DNA of 64,000 nt from Callaeas wilsoni (GCA_013398955.1 VWPU01004897.1:168332-232331), one strand, 5' to 3'. Counted from the stretch's first letter, positions 24,701-38,491 are shown. Notes: generated from the letters alone by a model not told the origin. Program-made: numbers and translations.

Positions 24701-27700
24701 AGTAAAATGAGAGAAAGCAAAAAGTTGTTTTCAGAACTGCTTGCTCCTTGGAAATTGAAACTTGTGAAATTAGTTTGTTATCATTACCAAAGTTTCCGAT
24801 CCAACCTAAACTAAATTGTTTTGAATGATGGTTTTTGCATAGCCCTTGCCAAGAACATGTATTTTGTGACCCTACATTTTGCTGATGTCCAGTGGCACCC
24901 CAAATTGCTCATCTCCACAGAGTGCTTGTCGCATGGTCAATATCTTGTGGAGGACTTGAGTGTCTCCTTCTCATTATGAAATCGTCTTTTCCTCCTTTCC
25001 ATGGAGGGTATATGAGGCCTTTTGGTTTTATTTTTTTTTTAAGTGTACCCAGCTCAGTTGTCAAGATTTGCAACATTCGTCTTGACAAACAAGAGTCTTC
25101 ACTCACTCTCAGATTAATCATATGGAGTGTTTGTGCATGAGAAATGCTCTAAGCTAACTATTCAGTGGCCACAAAAGTATGAAATAGCTTATTCACTGTG
25201 TCTTCAGAGTATTTGTACTTCAGAGATGACAAGAGAAGCTTCCATGTAAGTAATTTGTGGGAGGATAATTAAAACCACTGTTCTTTCCTTCTATGAAAAT
25301 ACTGTCAGGTATCAATTTTTTTTAACAAAAGTTATGTGTAAATAGTCACAGCACTGAATGAAGTGATGGGTACATAATGCAAATCAGATGGGATGGGGAT
25401 GATTCTGCAAACCTAGTATCTAGCTCTGAAAACCCTTTCAGACTTCCTAAACAAGAAGAAGAGCATTCAGTGGGGAGCGCAGCCATTTTAAAAGCAGGAC
25501 TTAATGCATATCTTTCAAGCAATCATTTTTCTTTTAACTGCATCTTAAATATTCAAAGGTATTTTCTCTGCATAGCAGCTTTTAAAAGGATTGGTATGCC
25601 AGACACACTCCTTATCTTTATTTAAACAAATCCGCGTGGTGCTCTGAAGTATCAAACTAAAATCTTCTGAGCTGAGCAATGTCACAAAAAGAGCTGTTTG
25701 TACATACAAATAGCATCAATTGTACCAAGCACAACAGAAAACATAGCCCACTAGCAAATGTATTCAACTGTGAAGTGCAGATTTTTGGCTAAGGGGCTCT
25801 ACACCTAGGAATGTTTTGTCCAGAAGAGTTGAGTTTATTTAATATTAACTAAAGTAATAAATCCTGTAAGGAAAATCAATTTCATAATATCCTCATGCTT
25901 GAAAGGAAAAAAAAAGATACAGACATTTCCAATATAATTAGATCTTTTTCAGCTCTGTGGTCATTAATTAATAAGCTATACATTGACATGATGATGAGTC
26001 ATAGAATGACTTCTGGAGCAAGCAACATCTTGAAACTCCAATGAGCAAAACAGGGAATTATCTAGGCTTTTTTGGTTAAAATCTTAAGGAAAAAATTGGA
26101 CATGTAACGATAAATACTGTAATTAGGAGATTAGAGAGCTTAAACTCAAATATTAGCTAAAAAATCCTCACCTTTTAAATGTAAATTTACAATAGCTAAT
26201 TTTCAAATTGCACTTTATGTTTTCTAGTCATCAAAAAGCACTTCCAAGAGATCTTTTGATTATGATACCATCAATAGAGAATAGCACAACTAAGAGCAAC
26301 TGACACGAATAGCTTGACTTCTAGATTTTGTGTTCAACAATGATTAAAGCACATGGATTTTGATTCAGAGCTTGGTGTTGGGTGAAAAACTCCTATTGGT
26401 TTTAATGGATTTTGGAACTGCCTCATAGTAACTCTTGTCCCTCCTTTTGTTAAAACTGAATCAAAATGATGCTTGTGATTGCCAGCCAGTAGCACTGGTC
26501 AGATCACATATTCCTGTGTGTCAGGAATACTGGATCACATATTTGGGAGTTCAGATCCACATCTGCTTTCTAGAGAGAAGGAAAAAGAGAAGAATAAAAA
26601 GCAAGGCAAGGTGGGTTGGCTGAATGTACAATTAAATGCTTGCTTTGGGATAGTGATTATAGATCACTATATTAGGTGTGCAGATTGGTGATACAGAGGT
26701 ATACTGTCATCATAATAAGCATAGAGGAACATAAAATATATTATAAGTTGGTTCTCTGTACATGGTACTCTGCAAGGCAGTTTGCATTTTGAAAGTCTTT
26801 TGCTGGTCCTGTAGCTTCAGTGAGAGTGGACTAAATACATGAAAACCTTTACTGCTTTCCTGGATAGAACTGGTGAGCTGGATCAGGAGAGTGCACTTTA
26901 GACCACACAGCTTGTGAACTCCTCAGGGACCAAGCCTGTCAGGTAGTTTTGGGCATTTAAAGGAAGAAAAAGGTACAATGAGAGTAAAACTTCCCAGGTG
27001 TTACTGCAAATGATTCTATGAATCATTAAACCAAAATGGTATATGAAAATCTTTGATGATGGCAATGAATGCACCAAAAAGATATTATATTACTTTAGCC
27101 TTGGATTGTCCTTCGGTGATTTTTCATCAAGCCCTGGTGCCTCTGCCTTTTTCTCCAGTTGTCAAGATCAGATAAAAAATGGATATTCCTTTATGTAGCC
27201 TGGAAATTATGGTTCATAGCTGTTGTATAAGGAGCAAATTATTACCCTACTTAAGCAAATGTCAGCAGCTATCATGCTAGAAGACTCTCCTGGAAATGCT
27301 GCATGAGGTCTTTAATGCTTTCTAGGAAAGAGAGAATTATGTAAGACACAGAACAATAAAAACACCAAAATTAGTTTTGTTTCAGGTCCAAACATTAATG
27401 TTTACTAATTTGAAAACAAATAGGGCCCTTGCTGTGTTGGCAAGTAAAAAATTGAGAATTTGGTAGGATTGAAAAAAAGGACCTATTTTTTAACTTTCTA
27501 ATGCAGAAAAAATGGAGACTATATAAGGAATGATCAAACCTGATTTGAGAACTGTCTAGCAAAGTTAAAGGAAGATTTTAAGTCTTGGCCCAGGACTGTA
27601 ACCATGAGGCTGCCCTCATTTTTGGAACTGAGAAATGAGATGGTGCAAAATTGACCCCTTAAAGTGGTTGTGGTTATTTTTTTAATTTTTTTTTTTTATT

Positions 27701-29110
27701 ATGGCATTGAATTCTTATTCTTCTTCTTTCATAATAAAAATAGTAATGTGCAGCTTGGGAAAAACTTAATATTTTGACATCAATAAATTAAAAGAATAAT
27801 TTTCAAAATTCAACAGTGAGGTTAAAATCAAGAAGCATATTAGAAGTGATTTTTTGGACAGTTTCAGGCATACTTATTTGCCTTTAAGTATGGGCATTTA
27901 AATGACTATCATTACAAGACTGGGTGGGGACAAAGCAATTTAATTTTCATACAAACCAATAAAACTTTCAGAATTATTTCATTCTTGTGTAGTGTCAGGA
28001 ACACCTGGATGTGTTTAGTATGCTAAAAATAGAAGATACAGTCTTGTTTCCACAGAGGCCAGCAATTTGTGATTTTCCCATTGGCTCCAAAGGCAGCAGC
28101 ACTGAGCAGTAAATTAATGCAGAAGATGAAGCAAAGCAAGATATTTCTTTACTAAAACAAAATATTTGTTTTGTGTCAATGCCAAGGCTGATGCCAATGC
28201 TGCTACTATATTGATGTAAACTTAATTATATCCCCTACAGCCTGATTGAAATTAAACTTAAAAATTAAACAGCACAAAGGCAAATTCTTCCAACAGAGCA
28301 GAGTCTATAGATTCATCACAGGTGGTCTTACTTCTGTGAGTATTGACTACTTGAAACTACTTTTGTACTCTCTATTATGGCCATGTTCCCCCCAGCAAAA
28401 AGCATCAAACCCACAACAATATAATTCAAGAATCCACCTTTCTATGCATTCCATTCTTCTCAGTGATGACTGATTTTCCCTGGGCCTCTGTTTTTCTGTA
28501 CTTCCCAGTATGCAGCATGAGTCAAAAAACTTCAACATTGAAGCTGATTGTAGATCAGTGGATTTATGGAGGCAAAACCTGCAGCAATCTATCAAAAAAA
28601 ATTCCTTTCCTGAGGCCGTAGGCATTAAAGCCATGACATTTAGTGCAATGCTCTGAGTCAGGGTTAGCTGTCACGCCTCAAACAAGAAAAACTAATGACT
28701 TGTCAGAGAAAATCTTTGATATATCTGCATGCTCCCCTTTATAAACCAGGTAAGAGCTGCAGAATGAGGCATACCTAGCACCATGTAGTTTATATTCTAA
28801 ACTAAACATCATCAAAAGTTTTATTTTTCTTCTAGGGAGACAAGGCACACATGTAGCAAGACTTCTGTACTCGACCATTGCTGTTGCAGTCAATGATGTT
28901 TGACACAAGTTTCCATCTGCAACCCCAAACTTGTTGCTGTCCTCATGTACTGCTGTTGCAAACCCCGTTCTCTCAACTCCTTAATGAATAGCACCCTCCA
29001 TCTAACAGAGACCTTTGACTGTACACAAAACATGTTGGTGATCAAGAGAGATGATTCCCACAGTGATGACTCTGCATATTACCATGGAAATAATCTCAGT
29101 ATATTCTGGT
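21701..29110. other. Unique AT-rich sequence, no gene supported
   Basis: No repeat family or gene was recognised across this 7.4 kb. A 160-codon minus-strand frame at 23988-24470 encodes a hydrophobic Leu/Phe-rich stretch, but a frame of this size is expected about once or more by chance in this window and no domain was seen. A TA-rich tract lies at about 24617-24660 and a T-rich run at 27676-27705. A 15-bp word resembling the MIR core ('acttgcccaagatct', about 23943) is isolated. Confidence 0.5.
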
Positions 29111-29444
29111 ACTGAAGGTGTTTTTTACCCAGACTTCATTAAAGCCTATGACACCATTTCCCTGTGGGACAGCATTCTCCTGGAGAAATTGGCTGTCCTT
29201 GGCTTGGAGGAGTGTGCTCTCGGCTGGGTAAAAATCTGGGTGGATGGCTGGGCCCAGAGATTAATGGGGAATGGACTAAAATCAAGCTGGCATCGATCAC
29301 CAGTGATGTTCCCCAGGACTCAGTGTTGCGGTGAGTCCCATTTAATATCTTTATCAACAATCTGGGTGAGGAGATGAAGGGCATTCTCAGCCTGTTTGCA
29401 GAGAACCCCAAATTGGATGAGAGTGTCAGTCTGCTGAAGGGTAG
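29111..29444 (+). mobile_element. CR1 LINE, reverse-transcriptase part (left of LTR insertion)
   Basis: The sense-strand translation contains KAYDTISLWDSILLEKLAV, the CR1 RT motif A region (catalytic Asp retained), then WVKIWVDGWAQR and NGLKSSWHR, all in family order. Next come nucleotide landmarks 'ttaatatctttatcaacaat' and 'ctgtttgcagagaaccccaa'. The catalytic FADD box is decayed to Phe-Ala-Glu-Asn, and the frame shifts between motifs, so the copy is dead. It continues seamlessly at 29896 after a 451-bp insertion. The start is truncated just upstream of motif A. Confidence 0.92.
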
Positions 29445-29895
29445 TTATGCATTTTGGGCCTACTAAAAACAGAGGGCAGACAAAATTAAGGGAATAAAGA
29501 GTGGGTATATATATTGAAGGGCCTTCAGGCACATTTTCAGGCAGACAAAGCCCCCCCAGCGGCGATACCCAAAAAAATGGACAACAGGTCATGGGTTTTC
29601 ATGCTTTTATAAGTTTGGTCCATTTGCATATTGGGGGTTAATCTTCCAATTACAGCTTCAGGTAATGAATTCATTTACCCCAAGTTTCCTCCTCCCAATC
29701 TCACTTTTGTTTACATTTCTTGGGGCCTGAGTCAGTAAGGTGTCCTTGATTCCCAGGCCTAGGGAGGAATTGTTGTGTCTGACCAAAATGGGAAAACAGT
29801 AGCTAACACTCCATATGGAGTTTAGAGTTCTACACTAGGGAATTACAGGATTACAAAAATATAGAAAATATTAAAGCTAAAATCCTAAGGCATCA
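29445..29895 (-). mobile_element. Solo-LTR-like insertion inside CR1, 451 bp
   Basis: This block interrupts a CR1 exactly where the consensus should read GGGTAGGAAGGC, and it is flanked on both sides by GTAG (29441-29444 and 29896-29899), a 4-bp target-site duplication. Read on the minus strand it begins TGATGCCTTAGG, has a TATA-like TTATAAAAG (antisense at about 29604-29612), and ends ...AAAATGCATAA. Size, TSD length and a 5' TG point to a solo LTR of an endogenous retrovirus. The 3' end lacks the canonical CA, unless the true end is TGCA, three bases inside. No coding region is present. The family is not named, although the U3 text resembles passerine-type ERV LTRs as I remember them. Confidence 0.75.
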
Positions 29896-30719
29896 GTAGG
29901 AAGGCTTTACAGAGGGATCTGGACAGGCTGGATCAATGGACTGAGGTCAGTTGTGTGAGGTGCAACAGGGCCAAGTGTCAGGTCCTGCATTTGGGTCATA
30001 ACAACCCCGGGGAGCTGTCAAGGCAGGGGGAAGAGTGGCTGCAAAGCTGCCCTGCAGAAAAGGACTTGAGGGTGCTGATTGACAGCTGCTGAACATGAGC
30101 CAGTGGGTGCCCAGGTGGCCCAGAAGGCCAATGGCATCCTGGCCTGGATCAGCAATAGTGTGGCCAGCAGGATGAGGGCAGTGATTGTCCTCCTGTACTT
30201 GGCACTGGTGAGGCCACATCTCAAATCCTGTGTCCAGTTTTGGGCACCTTACTGCAAGAAGGACAGTGAGGTGCTAGAGTGAGTCCAGAGAAAGACAACA
30301 GAGCTGGTAAAGGGCTGGAGCACAAGTCTGGTGAGGAGCAGCTGAAGGAGCTGAGGTTGCTTATCCTGGATAAAAGGGGGCTCAGGGGAGACTCTCTACA
30401 ACTCCCTGAAAGGAGGCTATTGAAAGGTGGGGGTCAGTCTCTTCTCCCAAATAATGAGAGACAAGATGAGAAGAAATGGCCTGAAGTTGCACCAGAGAAG
30501 GTTTAGATGAGATATTAGGAAAACTTTCTTCACAAAAAGGATTGTCAAGCATTGTAACAGCATGCTCGGGGAAGTGGTTGAGTCTCCATCCCTGAAGATA
30601 TTTAAAAGACACATGGATGTGACACTCATGAGCATGGTTTTGTGGTGGACTTGGAAATGCTGGGTTAATGGTTAAACTCAGTTATCTGAGAGGTCTTTTC
30701 AAACCCAAATGATTCTATG
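29896..30719 (+). mobile_element. CR1 LINE, C-terminal part and 3' UTR (right of LTR insertion)
   Basis: This continues the CR1 at 29111-29444. In order it reads 'aggaaggctttacagaggga', 'tctggacaggctggatcaat', 'caagtgtcaggtcctgcatt', 'tgaacatgagccagtgggtg', 'gtactggcac'-type text near 30196, 'ggctggagcacaagtctggt' and 'cttctcccaaataatgagag'. It then runs through 'ggaagtggttgagtctccat' and ends 'caaacccaaatgattctatg'. Including both parts, about 1.16 kb of one CR1 survives. Scattered indels break the frame. The short frames at 30018-30635 are pieces of it or its antisense. Confidence 0.93.
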
Positions 30720-33700
30720 TTTTGGCGTTTTTTTAGGGCTTCTATCTCCTTTAAGTGCTGTCTCACACATGTGCCTGAACATATCTAAAGTGCCCAGGTA
30801 TTATAAAAATAGCCTTTGTTAAAGTCAGTTTGACTTCCCTTTTACATTACCATGAAGTTTAATAAGGGGTGTCCATAGTGTTCTCTTAAATTGCTTCAAA
30901 TTTCCTTAAAACTAATGCTGCATTTGCTGCCAAAAAAGCAGACTTATCTTTGCCAAATGTTAACACTCTGGATTAGAGAAGATCCCACTGTTTTCTCTAC
31001 CTCTTTTGAAATGTCTGCAGTCCTCAAATCACTTTTAAAAAGAAAAAAAAACCCTGCACGAAGCATTTTATTTTATTCTTGAATATAGTAAAGGATAATA
31101 GTAGGGAATGGTTGGAGAAGTAAAATCTGTGTTTAAATCTCCTTTAAAGATACCACACAGAGCAGCAGAACACTCTTCTGTGTTAAAATGGGGTATGGTT
31201 CAACGGCAGCATAGTCTGTTTTCTGCACAGCTGAAAGAATTTTCTAACATATTTACTTTCTGCCTCACCCAGTGCATATCGTCGGAGGGAATTAAGGGCA
31301 CTGTTATATAACAGCCTTAACTCAAGATCACTAACCCAGTAACCTACCTCAGTAACTCAATTGTATGTCTCATTTACACTTACTCATTTTCACTTATTCA
31401 TTAAGTGAACTTAGCTCTCACTTGTTACGTTCACTTATTTTCAGCATGATTTCACTGACTTCATTTCCAGTGTTTGTGTCCTGACTGTTGGCAGCTCAAG
31501 ATGGTGGTTCAGAAAGAGCCCATGCTCATCTTAAAAACATTCTCTCTCCCTAAATTCAATATTGCAGTTCTTTTAGTCAATACCTAAATGATTTTAAATC
31601 CTCTCCTTGATGTATGTGCTGTTCCTTTTTGTTTTATAGACTTCTTACTTTTTAATTTTTCTCCCCTCAGGAGTTCTAAAGCAGTAGCTGACTCTTCTCT
31701 CTGCTTTGTTTATTCTTAGTGTCATTGCATGTGAGCTACATGTCAGCCAAAATAATATTGTAAGGGTACCCTAAACAGCTCTAAAATAAATGTTGTGCTG
31801 TAAATGCAATTTTCAAACTCCATTTCATCTCATTAGATTTGTGCCTACGTTAAATTAAAGTATGGGTCAAATTAAAATGTAGAAATACTCCTGCTTCCAA
31901 AATCTGTATATACACAGTAAATATGTAGGAGAGCTAATGTCTTAGGTTTCAGATACATTTAGTGAATCTCAGTCTACAGCCAGACACCAGATTTTAAGCA
32001 AGCATGAGGGAAGTTGTACTATGTACAAAAATCCCAAAGATTTTGCTAAAGAAGAGCAAGTTTCTCCCAGTGAATTTGTAACACTCTCCATGACAAAGAC
32101 CAAGATTCCTAGTAAGACTTTTGACTCATGTTCAGCTGTCAGCCAGACCTTTGCCTTGAGCTAACTTTTATTTGAGGAGATTGGCAAGATTTAATAAGCC
32201 GTGCACAATGCTCTGCATTGTGTTCCATCAGTCCTTTCATGCGGTGCGCTCCCCAAGCGCTGGCTGCCTCCAGTGACTGCCACTATCCCAGGGACGCTGT
32301 ACTGGCAGAAAATTCTTCAATGGGACAGGAAGTTTTATTTGAGTTGAAGGAGGGCTCACAGCATGGTTTCCTCTTGTTTCTGCAGCCACACTGCACCTCA
32401 TTACCAATTTTTCAACACTATCATTTCTGGTTGACGGCTAAGGGGGAAAGCTGCATTTGCAGATGACATTAGCTTGAGCATGGCTATATTTCTTGGGAAT
32501 TCAGAATGTGTTGATGACAGAGTCCTCTCTGCTGATTTACTCCACAAGAAATAAGGCGTATTGCTCTGGTTTCTGAACAAGACAAAATTAAGCAGCTTAA
32601 CTGCCAATAGTTTCAGAATGTAATCTCTCTGTTAATTTACACAAATATGATGTAGTTGACCAAGGATGAAATATCAAATCCTCATGAATGGTCACAATGC
32701 TGCTGTTTAAATGGTGTACATACTTTTATAGGATCAGATGTTACTAAACATTAAGGTTCAGTTAGCCCCCTTTTTTTTTTTCCTGACAAGTCACAGGATC
32801 AGCATTTGGACAAGATTTTTATCTCCTGACTTTGTTTACTGATAAGACCTTGCTTACCATACACTAATTGTTGCCTATTGAGGTCACACTTCTTGTGTTT
32901 ATGTTCAGCACAGGGTTTGGATTGCATCAGTTGCCTTTTTTTATGACAAAATTAATCTGTCCACCTTCAGCACTGGATTACTAGCAAAACAATTTGAACT
33001 TTAGCTGGCTTCTGTTAGCTTGGATAACTCTGAACACAACCCTTGCAGATGATGTGAACGGGTAAGTATGAATCATTAATTTTTTTTTCAAGCAGCCTTT
33101 CGACATTGCTGAATACAAAATGAGATTTTATTGTCCCAACTGGAATGGATAAGGTCACTTGGCCATTACTGTTTGCCAGAGTAATTTAAGGCCTTTCTTA
33201 AAGAAGGAGAAAAAAGAAGTTTAATCCAAACTATTTTAAAGTTGCTTGTACTAGTACCCTATTTTACTGATTCACAGAAGAGATAATCTTTCTGTTATCT
33301 CTATTCCTAGTTAAGGTTAGATCTCAAGTGAAAATTTCCTATAATTTCTGGTAAAATTATTTTTTCCTGCTTTATTTGTTGTAACGTTAGGCCTTGCTAG
33401 GAGGACAGTATATGACAGGTCACATGTGCTGAGGTAGATTTCAGTTATGACAGAAGTAAAAGGTCGAGAGGAAATGGAATAATGAACATTTTTGTCCAAG
33501 AAGTTGCCCAGTCTGGATCTAGTTTTGGGTCTCCGGACCTTCTACTTGTCACAAGTCCCACTTGGTACTGACGGTGCTGGAAGTTGCCTTTACAACCAGA
33601 CCCATATCCCATCTTCAGCAGTACTTTCTCAGCACCGTCATTTATGACATCCTAATTCAGCACTTCTCCTTGAGTCATCTCTGCCATTTAAATGCATCCT

Positions 33701-36700
33701 TTACAGCAAGTCCAGCTGCCTGTTAGGTGTCTTATTTATTTTTCTTTTCTTTTTATTTTTTTTAAGTGGCCACAATAATGAGAAGAACAGAGATTGTTTT
33801 GCTATCCCCCTGGTTCTGAGTGAAAATAGAAGTGTTAGTTTAATACGTGTACTCCCACATGGTTGGGGTCTAGGCTTTTTTCTCTGTAAACCACCAAAAA
33901 CCCTTGAGAATGACTGAGGTATTTTTGTGAATAATCCCTTGCATTGTATGGCCAGGGTGATCAGAGGCCAGAAGGGCTCAGGGGAGGCCACTCTCCATTG
34001 GAATTTGATCCTTTCATTGTTCTGTCAAAGCTGGAGTGTTTCGACCTCTGAGGCACATTATAAATCTCTGTTACTCATTCACACTTCTGCTCTGAAGCAT
34101 TCACTATGGAAAGAGTAGTGGACTCTGTGTGGTTCCAACGAAATTATTCAGCCCTCTTTAATATTTCATACATGTGCATAAAGCACACCATACGAAAGCA
34201 TTTATACCCTGGCAATACTGTGCAAATAAACTCTGAAGATGTAAAAGTTGAAAATGGGTTTCATTTTAGCCCCATTTGCACGATTCAGTGCAACACAGCT
34301 GGGTACGCAATTTAAAAACACTTAATTAGCATATAGGGTGGCATTGCTAATTTTTGCTGCAAGGGATGCTTTCCCGCTATTCTTTCTGCATTGAGAGGCT
34401 CTCTCTGATTATACGGTAGAGTGGGAAAGCATAGCTCCACAGGCAGTGTGCAAAAGACCTATCCCATAGTTTTATGCTCCTTTTGTTTGTTATGCCTTAA
34501 AAAATAGGGGTTACTCGTGCAGCTGTTCACACTTGAGTAACAAATCGAGGAGTAACTTGCAGCTCCTCCTACAGTGAGTAGAGAGGGCAGATTTCTGCCC
34601 ATGAAAGGTGGGCTGCCAGTGTATTATGTCAGTAAACACTATCAGCTGCTTCAGGGCACTGGGGACAAGGGGAGAATGTATGTTGTGGTGTGGTGGATGG
34701 TCAGCAGTTAGAAGTGAGGCAGTGTCAGAATGTCCTGTAACCATAACACAAGGTGTTAAATAAAAGTGGATTTTTTTAAAATTTTTTTTTTTTTTTGGGT
34801 AATCATATCTACAGCATCCAATTCCCTAGGTATTTGATCAGGTCAGAATGTAGACTTGTATTTCTAACTGGCTTAAGCCTTGATCACTTTTAAGTTTCCA
34901 GTCTGCAATTTTGAGTGTATGTTTCAGCACTGGCCTTCCTTGCACTTTTTTCTTCCTATGCCTCCCTGTTTGTCATAAGCAAACACACAGATTAAAAGCT
35001 AGAAGCTCTGTGAATTCAAGGGTTTTTTCCTCTACAGATTCTTATGTTTGTTGTTATTAAATTTAAAAAGCATCTGTATTAAAATTCGTGCGAGTTTGTT
35101 CCATTTTGTGCTAGTAAAGGTGCTAATGAAACCTACTCTATATGGTGAAAAGAAGAATTCATTCTGTTGTACTGTAGCAAGTAGTTAAAGGTCACCTGTG
35201 GGCTTACAACAGCTGGAGTGAGTATAAAACACTATTAAAATTAATACTTTATATAATTCATGAAAGCTACCTGATTTACCTGGTTATAGGCCAGCTCTGC
35301 CGTATTTCTTCTTACTGACCTTAGCCCATAGTGTCCCACTGAAGATGACAGAGACAGTTCTTAGATTAAGGTATTGCTGAAGCAGACAAAACACAGTCTG
35401 TACCTGTACTGACAAAATCAAATTTTTAGGGACATGGTATGCTGAGGCTATTCGTGCTTTTTGCAGATTCATGGAATAATTTAAATTTAATTAATGAAGC
35501 AGTTAATAGTTACTGCACTGACTTTGCAGTCAGTGGATCACTTCAGCAAACACATTTTGTAACAGTAGGGGTTCATAGAAGGTATTATCAGGGAAACCAA
35601 CCAGCAAGGAGTTTGAATAGTCTAATCTTGAGGTAACAAAAGCATGAATAACCATTTCAGGCTCTGGATCAGATACAACTGGCTGCAGAATGGCGATATT
35701 CTTTAAGCGTGCCTAACAGGATTTGGATTGAACCCAGGAAATAAACCAAAACCCTAGGCAAATTACTATTAAAATACAGACAACATCAAAGGCAAGAGCA
35801 ATGAAATAAAAAGATTGAAAGAAATGTTTTGGTGCAAGGATAATTTATTTTCATTTTATCAATCCTTGCACATGAGAAGATTTTTTAGTTTCTAGGAGTG
35901 CACCTTTTACAACCATATCAATACAGCAATCCACATTTTCCTTTTCCACTGAGCTTTCGTTCTGTCAGTTGAATGATTAGATGTTTCTCCATTACTGAGT
36001 CCATGTTTTTATTTGGTGCTTGATTTTTTTTCTTTTTCTATTTCCTTCCTCTCAAAAGCCCTCTTGACATTAAGGGAAGGGAGAGAGAGATGTTCTCTCC
36101 TCCCATGTAAGTTAGAAAGCAACCAGAAGAGTAGAAAGATAAAATTTCTTTTGGTTGTTACTGAGACAGAAAAATAAGTGACTTCATTAAAAATTTTTGT
36201 CTAGAGAGAAATACAGATGGTTAAAAGAGAGTTGCCTGTCAGTATAAGAGCTCTCCCAAAAGACGCTTGGTGCAGTGTCCGTTAAAGTCAATCACATCAT
36301 ATGATCCTAATAACAAGCAACTACAATCAAAACAGATCAGCCCAAAATTTGAAGGCCCAGCTCTTCTATATGTTCCTGGAAAATTTCCACTGACACAGAG
36401 CCCCATAAAGGTACCTAGAGCTGAGATTCATCCAAAGATGATGAGAAATCCCTCTATGCTGAAAGAGTGGGCAAAAACAGGAGAATGAAGTTTGACAGAA
36501 TGAATGACCAAAGTAGCTATAAAGTCAGAAATAGGAAATAGCATCATAGGTAGATGAAAAAATCAATTTAAGAAGCATGAGACACACTTGGATACCAAAA
36601 TTAAAAGTGAAGTGTGTAATCACTCTTAAGCCCGCTTTTGTGGTCTAATGAAATCTAAGGCTGTGACCAGATGGATTTTTCATATTCAGTAATTATTAAC

Positions 36701-38491
36701 TGGAACTTTTAAAGAAAACAGTTCAAACAATTATAGACTAGATGACTAGGAACTACATGTCTGTAGAAAAGAATTACAGATTTTGAGCAGCTGCTTTTGT
36801 GTACCATCCTGAGAGTTTCTGCAGCCCTCTCAACAGCAGGCAGGTAGCACCATTAAGGTATTTTGTGGGAAAGGTTTAATCTTGGCACACAGAATTCCAG
36901 ACAAAGGGCCAGGGATGGTGTCATGCTTCTCTGGATCAGGGATCTCTTAGGGAGACTGAAACATGTCAAATTGCTGAGATCCTATTCCTCCCTCTTTCCA
37001 CACTATCTGGGCCCTGTCCTCTGATTTTACTGTAACAGCTCTTGAGGACATGAAACACTTTTCTTTAAGTCCCTGTTCCATTCCTGCCCCACAAGTGAGA
37101 CTCAGTCATGTAATCCTTTAACTGCCTCTGTGAAACAAATAATTTGTAAGATAAACACGCTTTCAGTTTAAGCAGTGCAGTAACCTGCAACACTCTCTTT
37201 TCTGGATAAAGGCATCTCAGTTATGCATTAAAAGGTTCTCACATGCCAGACTCCAGCTTTCTTACACATCCACGCAGAAGAACCTCATTAAGGGCTCTGT
37301 ACAAAAGTGATTAATAAATTCTCATTAAGTTAGGGGAAGTGCAGTATCAGTTATAATTGGGAAAATCTGCACACAGATATCTCCAGTTTTTACGTATTAT
37401 AAAAGATGCCAACTTCAAAGGTTTTGTTACAAAACCACCTATTTTATATTTCCACTTAAATACGCACTGGGGGTTTTGCTAAATGCTGACTGTCAGAACA
37501 AAGGGTCAAAGCTTAGTGCACATGCATAAATATGTTACTCCAATACTTTTTATTTATTTTGGTATGCAGCTACATTCTCCTATTTGTCTCACATCTGTCA
37601 CTCAACAAAACTAATAAATAAGTGTCAAGACAGGGAATCCCCTTTCTTCACACTGCTGCCAGTATGCCCTAATTTAACTTCTTCTTCTTTCTCTAGTGAA
37701 GAAATAGGAAGACTATTTTATTGATTTTCTGTTGAATTTTTTTGAACAAAGGAAATAGGTTGACTTCATTAGCATATGTTTACTGATATCAGAGTTAAGT
37801 TCTGGAAACTGTCATCCCCATCATCCCTGAAGTCCATTTCCTAAATGAATTTTAGTTTTGTATGCTTCTGAATAAACAGATTAAGCCCCTTCCGTTTTTT
37901 CCATGGTAGGCAACAGGCAGAATGCAGGAGAAGACAAACTCCTTTTCCTTTTAAGAGTCTAAGCACCCTAAAAGTAAAATAAGGTCTTAGAACCCACTGT
38001 CTAACAAGAAGTCCAATGGCTTGTAAATTTGGCAAGCACTTCATGCAAAATCAGATTAGCTAAATCTCCACTGTGAACTATGCTATATAACTTTCTGTGA
38101 CTTGCCAACAAAAGACATTTCTGTGACTAAACACTGATTTGACAGGAAGTTAGACAAATCCACTCCAACAGCTATCTTTGGCATTCCAAACAAAATGGGA
38201 GCATTTAGAGAAAAAGTGAAAAAAAACCACAAAGCCCCCACAATTGCGCACAGCTCCAACAAGATGCAGAACTTTACTGTCAGTGACCTGGTGCAATGTA
38301 GCTTTTTGTATTTTACAGAAGTGGAGCGCAAAGGGTGGAGCTCAGAGGGACAGCACCCTGACCACAAACATCCGCCTGTGCCCATTGTGCAGCCCTGTCT
38401 TTCCTTTGGTCAGCCAGGCCTTATAGTTACTGGGCAGCACTTCCAAAACATTCTGCTCCTTGGTAGTTACAGGACAAATAGGTTTTTACAA
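30720..38491. other. Unique AT-rich sequence, no gene supported
   Basis: No gene or repeat family was confidently recognised in 7.8 kb. A weak CR1-like trace may lie at about 32350-32480, where the plus strand encodes GSQHGF and, 75-100 bases on in another frame, FADDISL. These are RT-type words, but too close together for an intact domain. A T-rich run occurs at 34771-34796. Segments at about 37270-37330 and 34321-34420 carry several ATTAA/TAAT words but no clear structure. Confidence 0.5.

Noticed and set aside
26005..26020. 'gagtcatagaatgact', resembling the antisense CR1 tail
   Set aside because: No CR1 sequence follows it.
27015..27032. 'aatgattctatgaatcat', resembling a CR1 tail octamer
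   Set aside because: There is no CR1 3'-UTR sequence on either side. It is better explained as a chance near-palindrome.
33049..33061. 13-nt micro-exon candidate between an AG acceptor (ccttgcag) and a strong donor (gtaagtat)
   Set aside because: The acceptor has a poor polypyrimidine tract, and one good donor in 64 kb is expected by chance. No neighbouring exon could be found.
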